64,000 nucleotides of DNA from Nonlabens spongiae (GTDB lineage: Bacteria > Bacteroidota > Bacteroidia > Flavobacteriales > Flavobacteriaceae): contig NZ_CP019344.1 in assembly GCF_002117125.1 (NCBI RefSeq), positions 930,001 through 994,000 of the forward strand. The letters are read 5' to 3'. Under the pieces are notes generated by a model that saw only the letters and a list, made by a program, of their open reading frames with translations, was not told the DNA's origin and did not search any database. The translations under genes and the position numbers were made by a program. Position 1 is the stretch's first letter, and each line of letters opens with the position of its first letter. Below, piece by piece: positions 35,641 to 45,259 of this stretch.

Positions 35641-36415
35641 ATGAAGTTATTTATTCAAGCGCTGATCGCTTTTACCATCAGTTATAGCTGCGTTGCTGAA
35701 GATTGGGGGAAAACGGGTCACAGGACCACAGCAGCTATCGCAACCCAGCACCTCACTAAAAAGGTAAAACGTAACATTTCAAAACTTCTGGACGGAGCTT
35801 CCCTAGCCACAGTATCCACCTTTGCAGACGAGATCAAGAGCGATTCAAAATACAGAAGTCTGGGTCCCACGCATTATGTGAACATTCCTTTTGAAAAGAC
35901 TTATGACTCCCATCCCAAAAGTGAAAAAGGTGACATTATTGTAGCGATAGATAAAGCAATCGCCATTTTAAAATCAAAAACCACTAGTAATGAGGAAAAA
36001 GCATTTCAGCTGAAGATGCTGGTTCACTATATAGGTGACCTGCACCAGCCTTTGCATGTGGGTTTAAAAGTAGATAAAGGCGGTAATGATTTTCAGGTGC
36101 GTTGGTTCAATAAAGGTACTAACCTACATTCTGTCTGGGACACAAAAATGATCGAGAGTTACGGTATGAGTTACTCAGAACTGGCAGTGAATATGGTTCC
36201 GCTTTCGCGAAAGCGGTACAAGCAAATAGCTGCGGGCACCCACCGTGACTGGTTAAAAGACAGCCGAGAGCAAGTATAAGATGATCTATGCAAATGTGGA
36301 GAAAGGCGACAATTTAGGTTATCGCTACATGTACGATTACACCGATCTTATGAAAGAGCAATTGCAAAAAGGTGGCGTGCGGCTCGCTGCGTTGCTTAAT
36401 GATATTTTTGGGTGA
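35641..36415 (+). pseudogene. S1/P1 nuclease, frameshifted near the 3' end
   Basis: The signal peptide ends SYSCVAE, then DWGKTGH (N-terminal Trp and first zinc His), HYVNIPFE, HYIGDLHQPLHVG (zinc ligands) and a DxxGGNDFQVRW block are intact. The first frame ends after WLKDSREQV at 36279. Removing one A from the AAAA run near 36254 restores WLKTAESKYKMIYANVEKGD and then LGYRYMYDYTDLMKEQLQKG up to VRLAALLNDIFG at 36415, the expected end of the family. It would be a secreted zinc-dependent nuclease for single-stranded DNA and RNA. An exact palindrome copy (36200, LSRKR) lies just upstream of the break. Error or real mutation is undecided. Confidence 0.8.
36200..36215. repeat. Palindrome CGCTTTCGCGAAAGCG, coding
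   Basis: Exact copy, read as LSRKR in the S1/P1 nuclease, about 50 bp before the frameshift. Confidence 0.95.
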
Positions 36416-36439
36416 TATTGGATTTGACCAAAAATAAAT

Positions 36440-37099
36440 TTAATAATAGAAGTTTACCCAATCTGTACCATTGAAATAAACGTATCCCACTTTAAGTGAA
36501 TCTGAGGGGTTAGTATTGAAAACCAGTAAGGATAAAGCAGGATCTAAAATTGTCACCCGATCTGAGCATCCCAGCAATGCCACTCTTGGAATAAGTACGC
36601 CTCTATCACTTGAATTGATATGTAAAACCGCACTATCATCTGGAGTGTCGGTGTTGATTCCAACTCCAGTATGCGAAGCTATGCTGTTTATGAAAGAAAT
36701 AGAAATTGTTTTATCCATACTTGTTTCTGCTTTTCCATCGCCATCGATGTCTATAACTGCTGTAACTTTTACTACGGTCATCACCTTGCTGAACAATGAT
36801 GAAGTAAATGAACCGTTTTTATCGGTTTTTCCAGAAATGTTAGTTAAAGTGGCTTTATTTCCATTCGCAACAAGCTTCACGGTAATACCAGACAGTGGTA
36901 CGCCTCGGTAATTAAATAAGGATACTCCTACTTTACCTTCATGACCTAAGATATCCCCCACTGAACTAATAGCAATGAATTGTGACAAATCCAAATCAGG
37001 TGTCGAATCAAAATTTTTCGAATTGGCAACAAGGTTTGTTGTAAATAAAATACAGATACATGCTGCAATCAGGGATTTATAATATATAGTTGTTTTCAT
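36440..37099 (-). CDS. Secreted protein with Big_1-like domain and C-terminal tail module (paralogue 1)
   Basis: 219 aa with a signal peptide (about 1-25). A Big_1-like Ig domain (about 40-135, GHEGKVGVSLFNYRGVPLSGITVKLV..) precedes a C-terminal module (about 140-219: GVGINTDTPDDSAVLHINSS, DRGVLIPRVALLGCSDRVTI, LLVFNTNPSDSLKVGYVYFNGTDWV). The same module ends the next two genes. It is common in Bacteroidota tail-fibre-like or adhesin proteins. No sorting domain is evident. Last gene of three tandem paralogues; probably surface or extracellular. Confidence 0.7.
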   Translation of the reverse strand: MKTTIYYKSLIAACICILFTTNLVANSKNFDSTPDLDLSQFIAISSVGDILGHEGKVGVSLFNYRGVPLSGITVKLVANGNKATLTNISGKTDKNGSFTSSLFSKVMTVVKVTAVIDIDGDGKAETSMDKTISISFINSIASHTGVGINTDTPDDSAVLHINSSDRGVLIPRVALLGCSDRVTILDPALSLLVFNTNPSDSLKVGYVYFNGTDWVNFYY

Positions 37100-37177
37100 G
37101 TGTTAGTGCGTTTTAACGAGTTTTATTTATACAGTCTTCTAGCTTTCTTTGAGAGATGTTTTAGGTTTAACTAAGCA

Positions 37178-38161
37178 TTACAGTGCACAGACATTTTCCC
37201 AAGATGATCCATTCCAAAAAACAAAACCTGGACTAAGTCCGCCAGAAGTAGAAGTATTATAAACGAGTAATGATATTGCTGGTGTAGCAATTGTAGTCGT
37301 ATCTGTGGTTCCGGTAAGTGCTACTCTAGGTATAAGAACACCTTTATCTGTACCTGCGACTTCAAATATGGAAGAAGGATCAGGAGTTTCAGTACCAATC
37401 CCCACCATGCCTTCAACTGCAAAATTGTTCACATTATCAGTTACTCTAACTGCAGTAGGAGAGCCTAAGGGCACCATGGCATCTGGAGTACCATCGTTGT
37501 CACTATCATACATAGCTGTGAACTGTGATATCCCTATGCTGTTACCAATAACAACACTCTCGTATATCCCAGAAGCGTTTGTTGTACCAGAGGGAGAGAT
37601 GATAGTCGTAAATGAAGCTCCAGAAGTGGTTACAAAAATGACGTCTGTAGCTGAAAGAGGAGTCTCATCAGCATCAATCAGACTAATTCTTAGTGTAGCT
37701 GTATCCCCATTGATATCTGCTAATGAATCTGGTGCAGATAGTTTAAACATGTCTTCATTTTCAGTCTCGTCACAAAGATTGAATACAACGACATCAAGAA
37801 ATTGTTCTGCAGTATTTGAATTTGAATCTGTTCCTGTTACTATTACGCTATAAAGGTTATTTCCATCAGCATCTTGAGGATTATCAAAATCTCTAGGCAC
37901 CATACTGACCACACCATCATTTGAATTTATTGAAAATAAAGCAGCATCGGGACCTGAAAGACTGTATGTAACTGCTCCTGCGGGACTTCCAGTAAGGGTT
38001 GCAGCAGGGCTCGTATAAGTGTCGTATTCATTAACCCCTTGGTTTCCGTAGCTATCTACACTAAAAGGTGATATAAAGGCATTGTTAGCTAAGCAAACTG
38101 ATTGAGAAATAGCTAAGAAAAATATTAACGCATAAATTGAGTGATTAGATTTCATATTCAT
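37178..38161 (-). CDS. Secreted protein with cadherin-like, Big_1-like and tail modules (paralogue 2)
   Basis: 327 aa; an ATG at 38155 is an equal start. After a signal peptide (LANNAF) comes a cadherin-like domain (about 45-130, YSLSGPDAALFSINSNDGVVSMVPRDFDNP), a Big_1-like domain (about 140-240) and the tail module (about 250-327: GIGTETPDPSSIFEVAG, DKGVLIPRVALTGTTD, GFVFWNGSSWENVC). The cadherin-like block is nearly identical in order to that of paralogue 3. Function unknown; adhesion is a guess from domains. Confidence 0.72.
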   Translation of the reverse strand: MNMKSNHSIYALIFFLAISQSVCLANNAFISPFSVDSYGNQGVNEYDTYTSPAATLTGSPAGAVTYSLSGPDAALFSINSNDGVVSMVPRDFDNPQDADGNNLYSVIVTGTDSNSNTAEQFLDVVVFNLCDETENEDMFKLSAPDSLADINGDTATLRISLIDADETPLSATDVIFVTTSGASFTTIISPSGTTNASGIYESVVIGNSIGISQFTAMYDSDNDGTPDAMVPLGSPTAVRVTDNVNNFAVEGMVGIGTETPDPSSIFEVAGTDKGVLIPRVALTGTTDTTTIATPAISLLVYNTSTSGGLSPGFVFWNGSSWENVCAL

Positions 38162-38227
38162 AGAGTATCGTGTAATATTATTTTTCTTTGTTTAAGGGTT
38201 CAACTGAGTTATATGTTATTGCCTTGG

Positions 38228-40432
38228 TTATTGCCCTTGAGCATCTCTTATTAAACATATACTCTTCCATTCTGTACCGTCGAAGAATACAAATCCTTCT
38301 GAAAGTGAATTTGTCCCATTTGTATTATATACTAGTAATGAATTTACGGGTCTAGGAATCGTGGCTGTGTCTGAACTGCTTAACAATGCTACTTTAGGCA
38401 CCAGTAGACCTTTATCTTCACTGTACACTTCTAGGACACTGGAGGGATGAGGAAAATTAGTGGCAATACCTACCTCACCCACTGTTTCGCGGTCATCTAT
38501 GTTTGTTAAAAATCTCACCATGGTTGGATTCCCTAGTTCAACATCAGTATCAGGTGCACCTGTTGTACTCGCATAACGAGCCGAATATGTGGCAACACCC
38601 GCTAGAGTACTTGTTACTGTTGTTGAGAAATGACCGAATGCATCAGTTACTCCCGTTGAATTAGATATTATCCCAGGACCACTTTCTTTAAATAATATTA
38701 CTTGTACACCAGATCTAGGCGTATTAGTTTCATCCACAATTTCAACTTGAAGAGTTCCCGTATCACCATTAATATCTCCGATAGGATCTGTTGCACGAAG
38801 TTTATTCATCAAAGCGAGTTCTTCCTCTTCACAATCATTATTTACAATTACTGTGAACTCATCACTTACATCTCCGCCTAAACTGGTCGTGCCAGTTAAA
38901 ATCAAATCGTAAAAATTATCTGTATCCGAATCGACAGGATTTTCAAAATCCCTAGGAACCATACTTACTACGCCGGTACTAGAGTTGATGGTAAAAAGGG
39001 CGGCATCATCACCAGAAAGGCTGTAAGTTATCGTTCCGCCCGGTGAATTGGTTAACGTAGGTTGAACGGAAGTAAAAGAGTTATTTTCCATTACGGTTTG
39101 AGTAGGCATGAATATGGTGGGAACAGATCCATTTATATTTCTACAGACATCACCTGTAATTTCTTGTGGTGCAGTACAATTTCCAAAAGCTTCACAAGCT
39201 TTAGATACATTTCCTACCTCCGTTCCATTGAAGTTTTGATATACATTAGCCTTTGCAGCAGGTGTGGCGCCGGGACGATATTCTATATCTAAATTTGGTC
39301 CGATTACGCCACTGTTTATACTAGGTCTTCTATCCCATTTAATATAACCCAATTTATTAGAATCAGAAGGACCCTCTATCTGACCGAAAGTACCTTGGAC
39401 TGAATTAGTTAAAATTGCTAGTCCTTCGTTATAAAATACGTTCTGATTATTACCGAAATTGAGTGTTCCCCCAATTTCCATTGTGGCATAATTTTCAAAA
39501 CGTGCACCCCCATTACCAAAATCAACGTTTCCATTTAAAGTTCTAAAAATTCCAGTATTATAAATTGCACCACCGTTTAAGTTAAAGCCTACTTGAGTAT
39601 TGATTATATTACAGTTGGAGAAAGTACCCTGAGAGCTGTTATTAAAACTTTGTCCGATATTGATTATTCCAAAATTTCTAAAACTCGTTATCCCTGAGAT
39701 ATTTATATTACCATTAATATCAAATTCGTCATAGTTGAATATTGTATTAGTTGAATTGCCATTTTGAAAACCAAGTACAGTAACTTGAATTAAACCGTTA
39801 TTAATAAAAGTATTGGTTGTCCCATTAAAAGTGATGTTGTTATTCCCATTAGAACCTGCTCTTACAATCCCATTATTCCCTATTATCATTTCAACTCCAG
39901 CATTGAACTGAGGCGATTGGCCAAAAATCAGAGTTCCTTCTACATTAAAATTTATATCACCTGATGAATTGATATTGTTTTGAATAGTCAGAGTAACATT
40001 AGGTGCGACGCAAACGCTGGTGTTGTTTTGAAAGGTAACATCACTCACAGTAGAATTTGAAGTAATACAATATGTTTGATTTGATTGAAAGGTGAAATTC
40101 CCAGAAATTGAACCTGAAAAATCACAACTAGAGCATGGAGCAATTATAGATTCATAACGATCTTTACTTTTGATTTGAATTAAAGAGTCTGAAATTTCAG
40201 AATAGTTAACTTCATAAACAGAAATCGCTCTATTTTCAGAAAAAGAGTTAAATTTTTCATCTTTAATTATTCGATTCATTAATGTCTTATCTGATTTTAT
40301 CAAGGAACTAGAGTCTTCAGACCAGGAAAAATGACTATAATCTAAGGTTATGTTGAAAGCATTTATCACTATGAATATCATCCATAAGATTTCATAAAAG
40401 ATAATATTTAAAAATGTTAAATTTAGCTTCAT
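38228..40432 (-). CDS. Large secreted protein with parallel-repeat, cadherin-like, Big_1-like and tail modules (paralogue 3)
   Basis: 734 aa from the ATG at 40432. The export helix lies at about 5-30. A long Asn-rich repeat region (about 95-390, repeats like NNGLIQVTVLGFQNGN, IFNYDEFDINGNINISG) looks like a beta-helix. It is followed by a cadherin-like domain (about 440-540, YSLSGDDAALFTINSSTGVVSMVPRDFENP), a Big_1-like domain (about 545-650) and the shared tail module (about 655-734). The gene is AT-rich. It heads the set of three related genes, and about 500 bp of gene-free sequence lies upstream. Probably an extracellular adhesin-like protein; no T9SS domain is seen. Confidence 0.7.
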   Translation of the reverse strand: MKLNLTFLNIIFYEILWMIFIVINAFNITLDYSHFSWSEDSSSLIKSDKTLMNRIIKDEKFNSFSENRAISVYEVNYSEISDSLIQIKSKDRYESIIAPCSSCDFSGSISGNFTFQSNQTYCITSNSTVSDVTFQNNTSVCVAPNVTLTIQNNINSSGDINFNVEGTLIFGQSPQFNAGVEMIIGNNGIVRAGSNGNNNITFNGTTNTFINNGLIQVTVLGFQNGNSTNTIFNYDEFDINGNINISGITSFRNFGIINIGQSFNNSSQGTFSNCNIINTQVGFNLNGGAIYNTGIFRTLNGNVDFGNGGARFENYATMEIGGTLNFGNNQNVFYNEGLAILTNSVQGTFGQIEGPSDSNKLGYIKWDRRPSINSGVIGPNLDIEYRPGATPAAKANVYQNFNGTEVGNVSKACEAFGNCTAPQEITGDVCRNINGSVPTIFMPTQTVMENNSFTSVQPTLTNSPGGTITYSLSGDDAALFTINSSTGVVSMVPRDFENPVDSDTDNFYDLILTGTTSLGGDVSDEFTVIVNNDCEEEELALMNKLRATDPIGDINGDTGTLQVEIVDETNTPRSGVQVILFKESGPGIISNSTGVTDAFGHFSTTVTSTLAGVATYSARYASTTGAPDTDVELGNPTMVRFLTNIDDRETVGEVGIATNFPHPSSVLEVYSEDKGLLVPKVALLSSSDTATIPRPVNSLLVYNTNGTNSLSEGFVFFDGTEWKSICLIRDAQGQ

Positions 40433-40438
40433 AAGCAA

Positions 40439-40937
40439 CTTGATTTACACGATTAACTACAGTTTCAAACGATTAAACACAATTGAAATTTTTTCTTTAA
40501 TAAACTTATTTTCTAATAGTTAAACCTGTCTCATTTTGCTTTAAATCTAGAAACATGACCTAAAAAAATGTAATTTCTTGAATTAAAACTTTTGTTAAAT
40601 AAAGCTAAAAATCATATTTATAGATGATTATCGGTTTTTAATTACATTATAATCATTTAAATGCTTAATTCATTGAGAAAATGATATTAACATTTTTTTT
40701 TCAGTGTTGTTAATCGATTTTTGCCGATGAAATGAAAACTCTTAATCTTCATTAAATGAGGATAAAAATTATAAAACCTATCATTAAGTAGGTTAATTCT
40801 CACATTTAAAGGTGGTATTTCTTACAGTAGTAGAATTAAATGCATTGATTTCTAGCAAATCGAAGTGCTAAACATTCGGAAGATTACACTTAAATCTTAC
40901 GTCCTACATATGATGTTTAGATAAACCCTAACGTTTG
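40439..40937. other. AT-rich gene-free region
   Basis: No open gene, repeat or strong promoter is seen. Very AT-rich, with many short TTTAAT/ATTAAA words. It probably carries the upstream region of the paralogue-3 gene. Confidence 0.6.
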
Positions 40938-41767
40938 AAAAAATTAAAAAAGTTTGGAATTGGTTTTCTGATCTGCATCATCACAGCAGAACTATTCCTT
41001 CACTTTTTATGCCCAGGGACATTGTAGAAATCAACAATCCGGTGATCCTTTTAATGACCAAAGGTCGCTGGTCACCAGAACCGACACCGGCCCGCAATGA
41101 AGATTTTGAATATTATGAATTAATGGCTCATGAAGAGGTTTCTATCCAATTGATGCAAAAGCCACTAAAAATAACTAGGGTACAGTACTCTTTCTGCAGG
41201 GTCTACGAGCCGGAAAGGAACATATTACCGAGAAAATGAAATGGGTTCATGACTTAGGATTTAACACTGTAGCCATGAATTTGAGAGCGCATAGATCCAG
41301 CAACGGTGATTTCTGCACGTTTGGTGCAAAAGAGAAATTTGATGTGCAAAAAGTCACACAAAAACTGCTTCAATCAGGTCATCAAAATATCGGCGTTTGG
41401 GGACAATCGGTGGTGCGATTGGTCTGCAAATCACGGTCATAGATAATAACATCCAATATAGAATAATTGACAGTACCTTCACCAATTTCAGAACTATTAC
41501 TCACGACTACGCCGTTTACTATATATGACTACAAGTCCCTAATTCTATGGACTACCTGATTGAACATCTGGTGAAATTGCAGATTTTGATCCTCAGATTG
41601 CAGCTCCTATAAATTTTGCACAGGAGTTACATCAAGATGTTCTCATCGTACATGGAGATCAGGATCGACCTATTAGTATAGATTACCGTCGGACAAATTC
41701 TGAAGCGATTTCAAGTGAATCCAAATCGTTCATTAAAATTGATGGCGCTAATCACCTCAACGTTTGA
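40938..41767 (+). pseudogene. Alpha/beta-hydrolase, multiply frameshifted
   Basis: Fragments in different frames: KKLKKFGIGFLICIITAELF (export helix), then LFLQGLRAGKEHITEKMKWV continuing to HDLGFNTVAMNLRAHRSSNG and FGAKEKFDVQKVTQKLLQSG, the nucleophile elbow WGQS-(G)GAIGLQ across a frameshift near 41412, then PQIAAPINFAQELHQDVLIV with GDQDRPIS (catalytic Asp region) and GANHLNV (catalytic His region). At least three frameshifts separate them. It was a secreted or membrane-anchored serine hydrolase and is now dead. Confidence 0.78.
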
Positions 41768-41847
41768 CAAGTGGGCGGTGCTACCTATTCAGATAAAGAC
41801 AATTCCTTCTTGAATCGCAAGTCTCTCGAGAACCTTGTAATAATTAA

Positions 41848-42222
41848 TTACTTCTTCTCAAAATCCAGACTAAGGCTGTTTACGCAATGTCTGATTCCAG
41901 TATTTGTAGGTCCGTCGTTAAAGACATGGCCTAGATGGCTGCCACAATTGGCGCACAAGATCTCTGTGCGGATCATGCCGTGCGTCGTGTCTCTTTTACG
42001 TTCTATAGCGCCCTCGATTTCATCGTCAAAAGAAGGCCAGCCGCAGCCCGAATCAAATTTAGCTTCTGATTTGTATAATGGATTCCCACAGGCGGCACAA
42101 CTGTATACGCCGTCTTCATAATGGGTGTTGTATTCACCGGTGAAAGGACGTTCCGTACCTTTTTCACGTAAAATATGGTATTGCTCTGGTGTGAGCTTCT
42201 TTTTGTATTCTTCTTCTGTCAT
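41848..42222 (-). CDS. msrB: Peptide-methionine (R)-S-oxide reductase MsrB
   Basis: 124 aa. It reduces methionine-R-sulfoxide in proteins. Zinc Cys pairs CAACGNPLY and CANCGSHLGHVF are present, and the catalytic Cys is in RHCVNSLSLDF (family usually RYCINS). The start fits MTEEEYKKKLTPEQYHILREKGTERPFTGEY, with no signal peptide, so it is cytosolic. It stands alone between the hydrolase remnant and a palindrome-bearing spacer. Confidence 0.95.
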   Translation of the reverse strand: MTEEEYKKKLTPEQYHILREKGTERPFTGEYNTHYEDGVYSCAACGNPLYKSEAKFDSGCGWPSFDDEIEGAIERKRDTTHGMIRTEILCANCGSHLGHVFNDGPTNTGIRHCVNSLSLDFEKK

Positions 42223-42258
42223 TGCAAACCTGATAATGAATTAGCTTCTTGATAACTA

Positions 42259-42274
42259 CGCTTTCGCGAAAGCG
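42259..42274. repeat. Palindrome CGCTTTCGCGAAAGCG, intergenic
   Basis: Exact copy with the TAAC tail, upstream of msrB (37 bp before its start). Confidence 0.95.
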
Positions 42275-42370
42275 TAACACCATAAATATAGTTGCAAGAT
42301 CAGTTGCCACCTTACCCGATAACAAAAGATTATCACGAGTTTAAAAGTCCTCTAATACCTAAAATGAAAA

Positions 42371-42405
42371 CGGCTCAAGAATCTTAAAACTTGATCCTTG
42401 AGCCG
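42371..42405 (-). terminator. Terminator of the cyclophilin-FKBP gene
   Basis: Stem CGGCTCAAG/CTTGAGCCG (9 bp) followed on the minus strand by TTTTCATTTT. Confidence 0.8.
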
Positions 42406-42426
42406 CTTCTTACGAAAGGGAACGTT

Positions 42427-43359
42427 TTATTTCACGTTCATCAATTCTACGTCAAAAACGAGTGTCGCGTTAGGTGGTATAACCCCACCTGCTCCAGCTG
42501 ATCCATAAGCCAAATGCGGTGGGATTACGAGACGTGCTTTATCCCCTACCTTCAGCAAAGCAATACCTTCATCCCAGCCTGAGATAACCTGACCCATTCC
42601 TAACGGAAAATCGATAGGCTGGTTGCGACTGTAGGAAGAGTCAAATACTTTCCCATCAGCCAGCATTCCTTTATAGTGTACGGAAACCGTTTTGCCTTTT
42701 TCTGCAAGAGTTCCATCGCCTTTATTGATGATTTTGTATCTCAAACCACTATCAGTTTTATCAAAGCCTTTTGCGATCTCGTCCAGTTGTTGTTCTTGTT
42801 GTTTACGGGCCTGTTCTTCTCTTTGTTTAGCTGCTCCTTCAAAAGCTCTGAACGACTCCACGGCATTGAACAACTCAGCTTCAGAACCCTTACGGATGAT
42901 CTCAACATGTTTGATCTCATCACCTTGAGTGATACTATCCACGACATCCTGACCTTCTTCAACTTTTCCAAAAACAGTATGTTTCCCATCCAACCAGTCT
43001 GTTGCGATGTGTGTGATGAAAAATTGGGAACCATTTGTTCCAGGCCCTGCATTTGCCATGCTTAAGACTCCAGGTCCATCATGCTTGAGATCCTCATGAA
43101 ACTCATCGTCAAATTTGTAACCTGGTCCACCAGAACCAGTTCCTTGTGGATCACCTCCCTGAATCATAAAGTCTGGAATGACTCGGTGGAATTTAAGGCC
43201 ATCATAGTAAGGCGTTCCTTGAGGTTTTGCATCGTTCTCGAGGTTTCCTTCTGCGAGGGCGACAAAATTCCCTACCGTTCCTGGAGTTTTATCGTAGTGA
43301 AGTTGTAAAAGAATATCCCCTTTTGAGGTTTCTAGCTTAGCGTATAATCCGTCTTGCAT
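42427..43359 (-). CDS. Dual-family peptidyl-prolyl isomerase: cyclophilin fused to FKBP
   Basis: 310 aa. The N-terminal cyclophilin domain (about 1-165) has [31 protein letters not shown] and [28 protein letters not shown] coiled linker rich in Glu/Gln/Lys (about 168-200) joins it to an FKBP domain (about 205-310: [30 protein letters not shown] and [30 protein letters not shown]). Both active-site cores look intact. No signal peptide, so a cytosolic folding helper. Such dual immunophilins are known in a few Bacteroidota. A -7 element precedes it and a terminator follows, so it is monocistronic. Confidence 0.93.
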   Translation of the reverse strand: MQDGLYAKLETSKGDILLQLHYDKTPGTVGNFVALAEGNLENDAKPQGTPYYDGLKFHRVIPDFMIQGGDPQGTGSGGPGYKFDDEFHEDLKHDGPGVLSMANAGPGTNGSQFFITHIATDWLDGKHTVFGKVEEGQDVVDSITQGDEIKHVEIIRKGSEAELFNAVESFRAFEGAAKQREEQARKQQEQQLDEIAKGFDKTDSGLRYKIINKGDGTLAEKGKTVSVHYKGMLADGKVFDSSYSRNQPIDFPLGMGQVISGWDEGIALLKVGDKARLVIPPHLAYGSAGAGGVIPPNATLVFDVELMNVK

Positions 43360-43378
43360 GGTTACATTTTTAAGGTTG

Positions 43379-43386
43379 CAAAGATA
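43379..43386 (-). promoter_or_regulatory. -7 element TATCTTTG for the cyclophilin-FKBP gene
   Basis: Exact match, 19 bp from the start codon; a TTG lies on the minus strand 16 bp further upstream (43403-43405). Confidence 0.65.
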
Positions 43387-43476
43387 AGATATTGATTGAG
43401 GCCAAGTGTCTCAAAGAAATGATAAGAGCCCCAGACGAAAAAAATAAGGATGGTGATCTGTTTCAGCTTGGATCAT

Positions 43477-43508
43477 AAAAAAAGGGCAGAATCTCTTCTA
43501 CCCTTTTA
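43477..43508 (-). terminator. Terminator of lpdA
   Basis: Minus-strand stem AAAAGGGTAGA/TCTGCCCTTTT (one G-T pair) with a U run, 18 bp past the lpdA stop. Confidence 0.8.
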
Positions 43509-43526
43509 CTCATACTGTATAAAATC

Positions 43527-44927
43527 TTACACATGCAACGCCCGATCTTCTGTCGCAGCGAGAGCGGCTTCTTTTACCGCCTCAGCATAAGTAGGGTGTG
43601 CGTGTGACATGCGTGCGATATCCTCTGCACTGGCACGGTATTCCATAGCTGTTACCGCTTCAGCAATCAAGTCGGCTACGCGAGCTCCTATCATGTGGAC
43701 ACCTAGAACTTCATCGGTTTCTTTATCGGCGAGGATTTTAACCAAACCATCGATATCTCCTGATGCTCTGGATCGACCTAAAGCCCGCATAGGGAACTGA
43801 CCACTTTTATAATTTACACCAGCTTCTTTTAATTCCTCCTCGGTTTTACCTACGCTGGCAACTTCTGGCCAAGTGTAAATCACATTAGGAATCAGATTAT
43901 AATTGATGTGTGGTTTTTGACCTGCAATAGTTTCAGCGACAAAAACGCCTTCTTCCTCTGCTTTGTGAGCCAACATGATTCCTCTTACCACATCTCCTAT
44001 GGCGTAGATGTTTGGAATATTTGTTTGCTGGTGTTCATTTACGTCAATCTGACCTTTCTCATTGACTTTTACTCCGGCGGCAGCTGCATTTAATTTATCA
44101 GTATATGGTCTACGACCCACACTTACTAATACGTAATCTCCTTCAAAAGTGACTTCTTCGTCTTTTTTGTTTTTGGCAGTTACCGTAACCGTATCGCCAT
44201 CACGTTCTACTTTGTTGACCGCATGTGATAAATGGAACTTCACACCTTGTTTTTTCAGGACTTTCATTAATTCCTTAGAAAGGACCTTGTCCATTCCCGG
44301 AGTAATGCGGTCCATATACTCGATCACGGTTACCTCGGCTCCTAGTCTTCGGTACACCTGACCCAATTCAAGACCTATCACGCCTCCACCTATAACGATC
44401 ATGTGCTTGGGAATCTCTTTGAGTTTAAGAGCTTCTGTACTGGTAATGATACGTTCTTTGTCTAATTTTATAAAAGGCAGCGTTGCCGGTTTAGAACCTG
44501 TGGCAATAATGGTCTTCTTTGCCTCGATTGTTTCCTCTTTATCTCCCACAATTTTGATGTGTGTCGCATCTACAAAAGAACCCATCCCTGTGTAGACATC
44601 GATGTTGTTCTTTTTCATCAAAAAAGCTACACCATCGCAAGTTTGATCCACCACCTTTTTCTTGCGCGCAATCATTTGCTCAAAATTGATCTTTATATCA
44701 CTAGGAATTTCTATACCGTGTTCTTCAAAATGTTTAACGGCATCATGATAATGATGCGATGAATCCAGTAGTGCTTTTGACGGAATACAACCTACGTTGA
44801 GACAAGTACCGCCCAGCGTATCGTACTTTTCAATTATTGCAGTTTTCATACCTAGTTGTGCACAGCGTATCGCTGCCACGTAGCCTCCTGGACCAGAACC
44901 TATAACGGCCACATCATATGTACTCAT
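43527..44927 (-). CDS. lpdA: Dihydrolipoyl dehydrogenase (E3)
   Basis: 466 aa, standard length. FAD-binding GSGPGGYVAA near the start; redox disulfide in GGTCLNVGCIPSKA; NAD site GGGVIGLELGQVYRRLG; second FAD motif NIYAIGDVVRG; and the catalytic His-Glu in SHAHPTYAEAVKEAAL. It re-oxidises lipoamide in pyruvate and 2-oxoglutarate dehydrogenase complexes and glycine cleavage. No E1/E2 genes are next to it here, so it is a shared, separately encoded E3. Confidence 0.96.
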   Translation of the reverse strand: MSTYDVAVIGSGPGGYVAAIRCAQLGMKTAIIEKYDTLGGTCLNVGCIPSKALLDSSHHYHDAVKHFEEHGIEIPSDIKINFEQMIARKKKVVDQTCDGVAFLMKKNNIDVYTGMGSFVDATHIKIVGDKEETIEAKKTIIATGSKPATLPFIKLDKERIITSTEALKLKEIPKHMIVIGGGVIGLELGQVYRRLGAEVTVIEYMDRITPGMDKVLSKELMKVLKKQGVKFHLSHAVNKVERDGDTVTVTAKNKKDEEVTFEGDYVLVSVGRRPYTDKLNAAAAGVKVNEKGQIDVNEHQQTNIPNIYAIGDVVRGIMLAHKAEEEGVFVAETIAGQKPHINYNLIPNVIYTWPEVASVGKTEEELKEAGVNYKSGQFPMRALGRSRASGDIDGLVKILADKETDEVLGVHMIGARVADLIAEAVTAMEYRASAEDIARMSHAHPTYAEAVKEAALAATEDRALHV

Positions 44928-45259
44928 AAGAGTGTTTTTATCGTTTGTTTATTGATTTTCAAAGGTAATAAATAGCGTTAACCTACGGAACTTGTATTAC
45001 AAGATTGAATAGTGAAATTGAAAGTTCAACATACAGAAATAATATTTTTTTGAACAAGACTTCAGAGTTATGAGTTATGACTCATGTACGTTGTACGTCC
45101 CTGATATAGGTCGAAATTAGAAAACAGGTTTTTGTTGATCAGTCCAACCAATTAGATCACATATCTTAACGATTAATTTTTTAAGTCTAATCATCTTAAG
45201 ACACTAAATAAACTTGACCTTAGACTTAGACTTAGACTTAGACTTAGACTTAATTTTAT
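44928..45259. other. Gene-free spacer with short repeats
   Basis: No gene. It holds small inverted repeats (ATGAGTTATGACTCAT; ACGTTGTACGT) near 45070 and a hexamer array at its right end. Confidence 0.65.
45219..45252. repeat. Tandem CTTAGA hexamer array
   Basis: Five full copies plus CTTA (34 bp), ending 7 bp before the ndh stop codon on the other strand. Confidence 0.95.
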
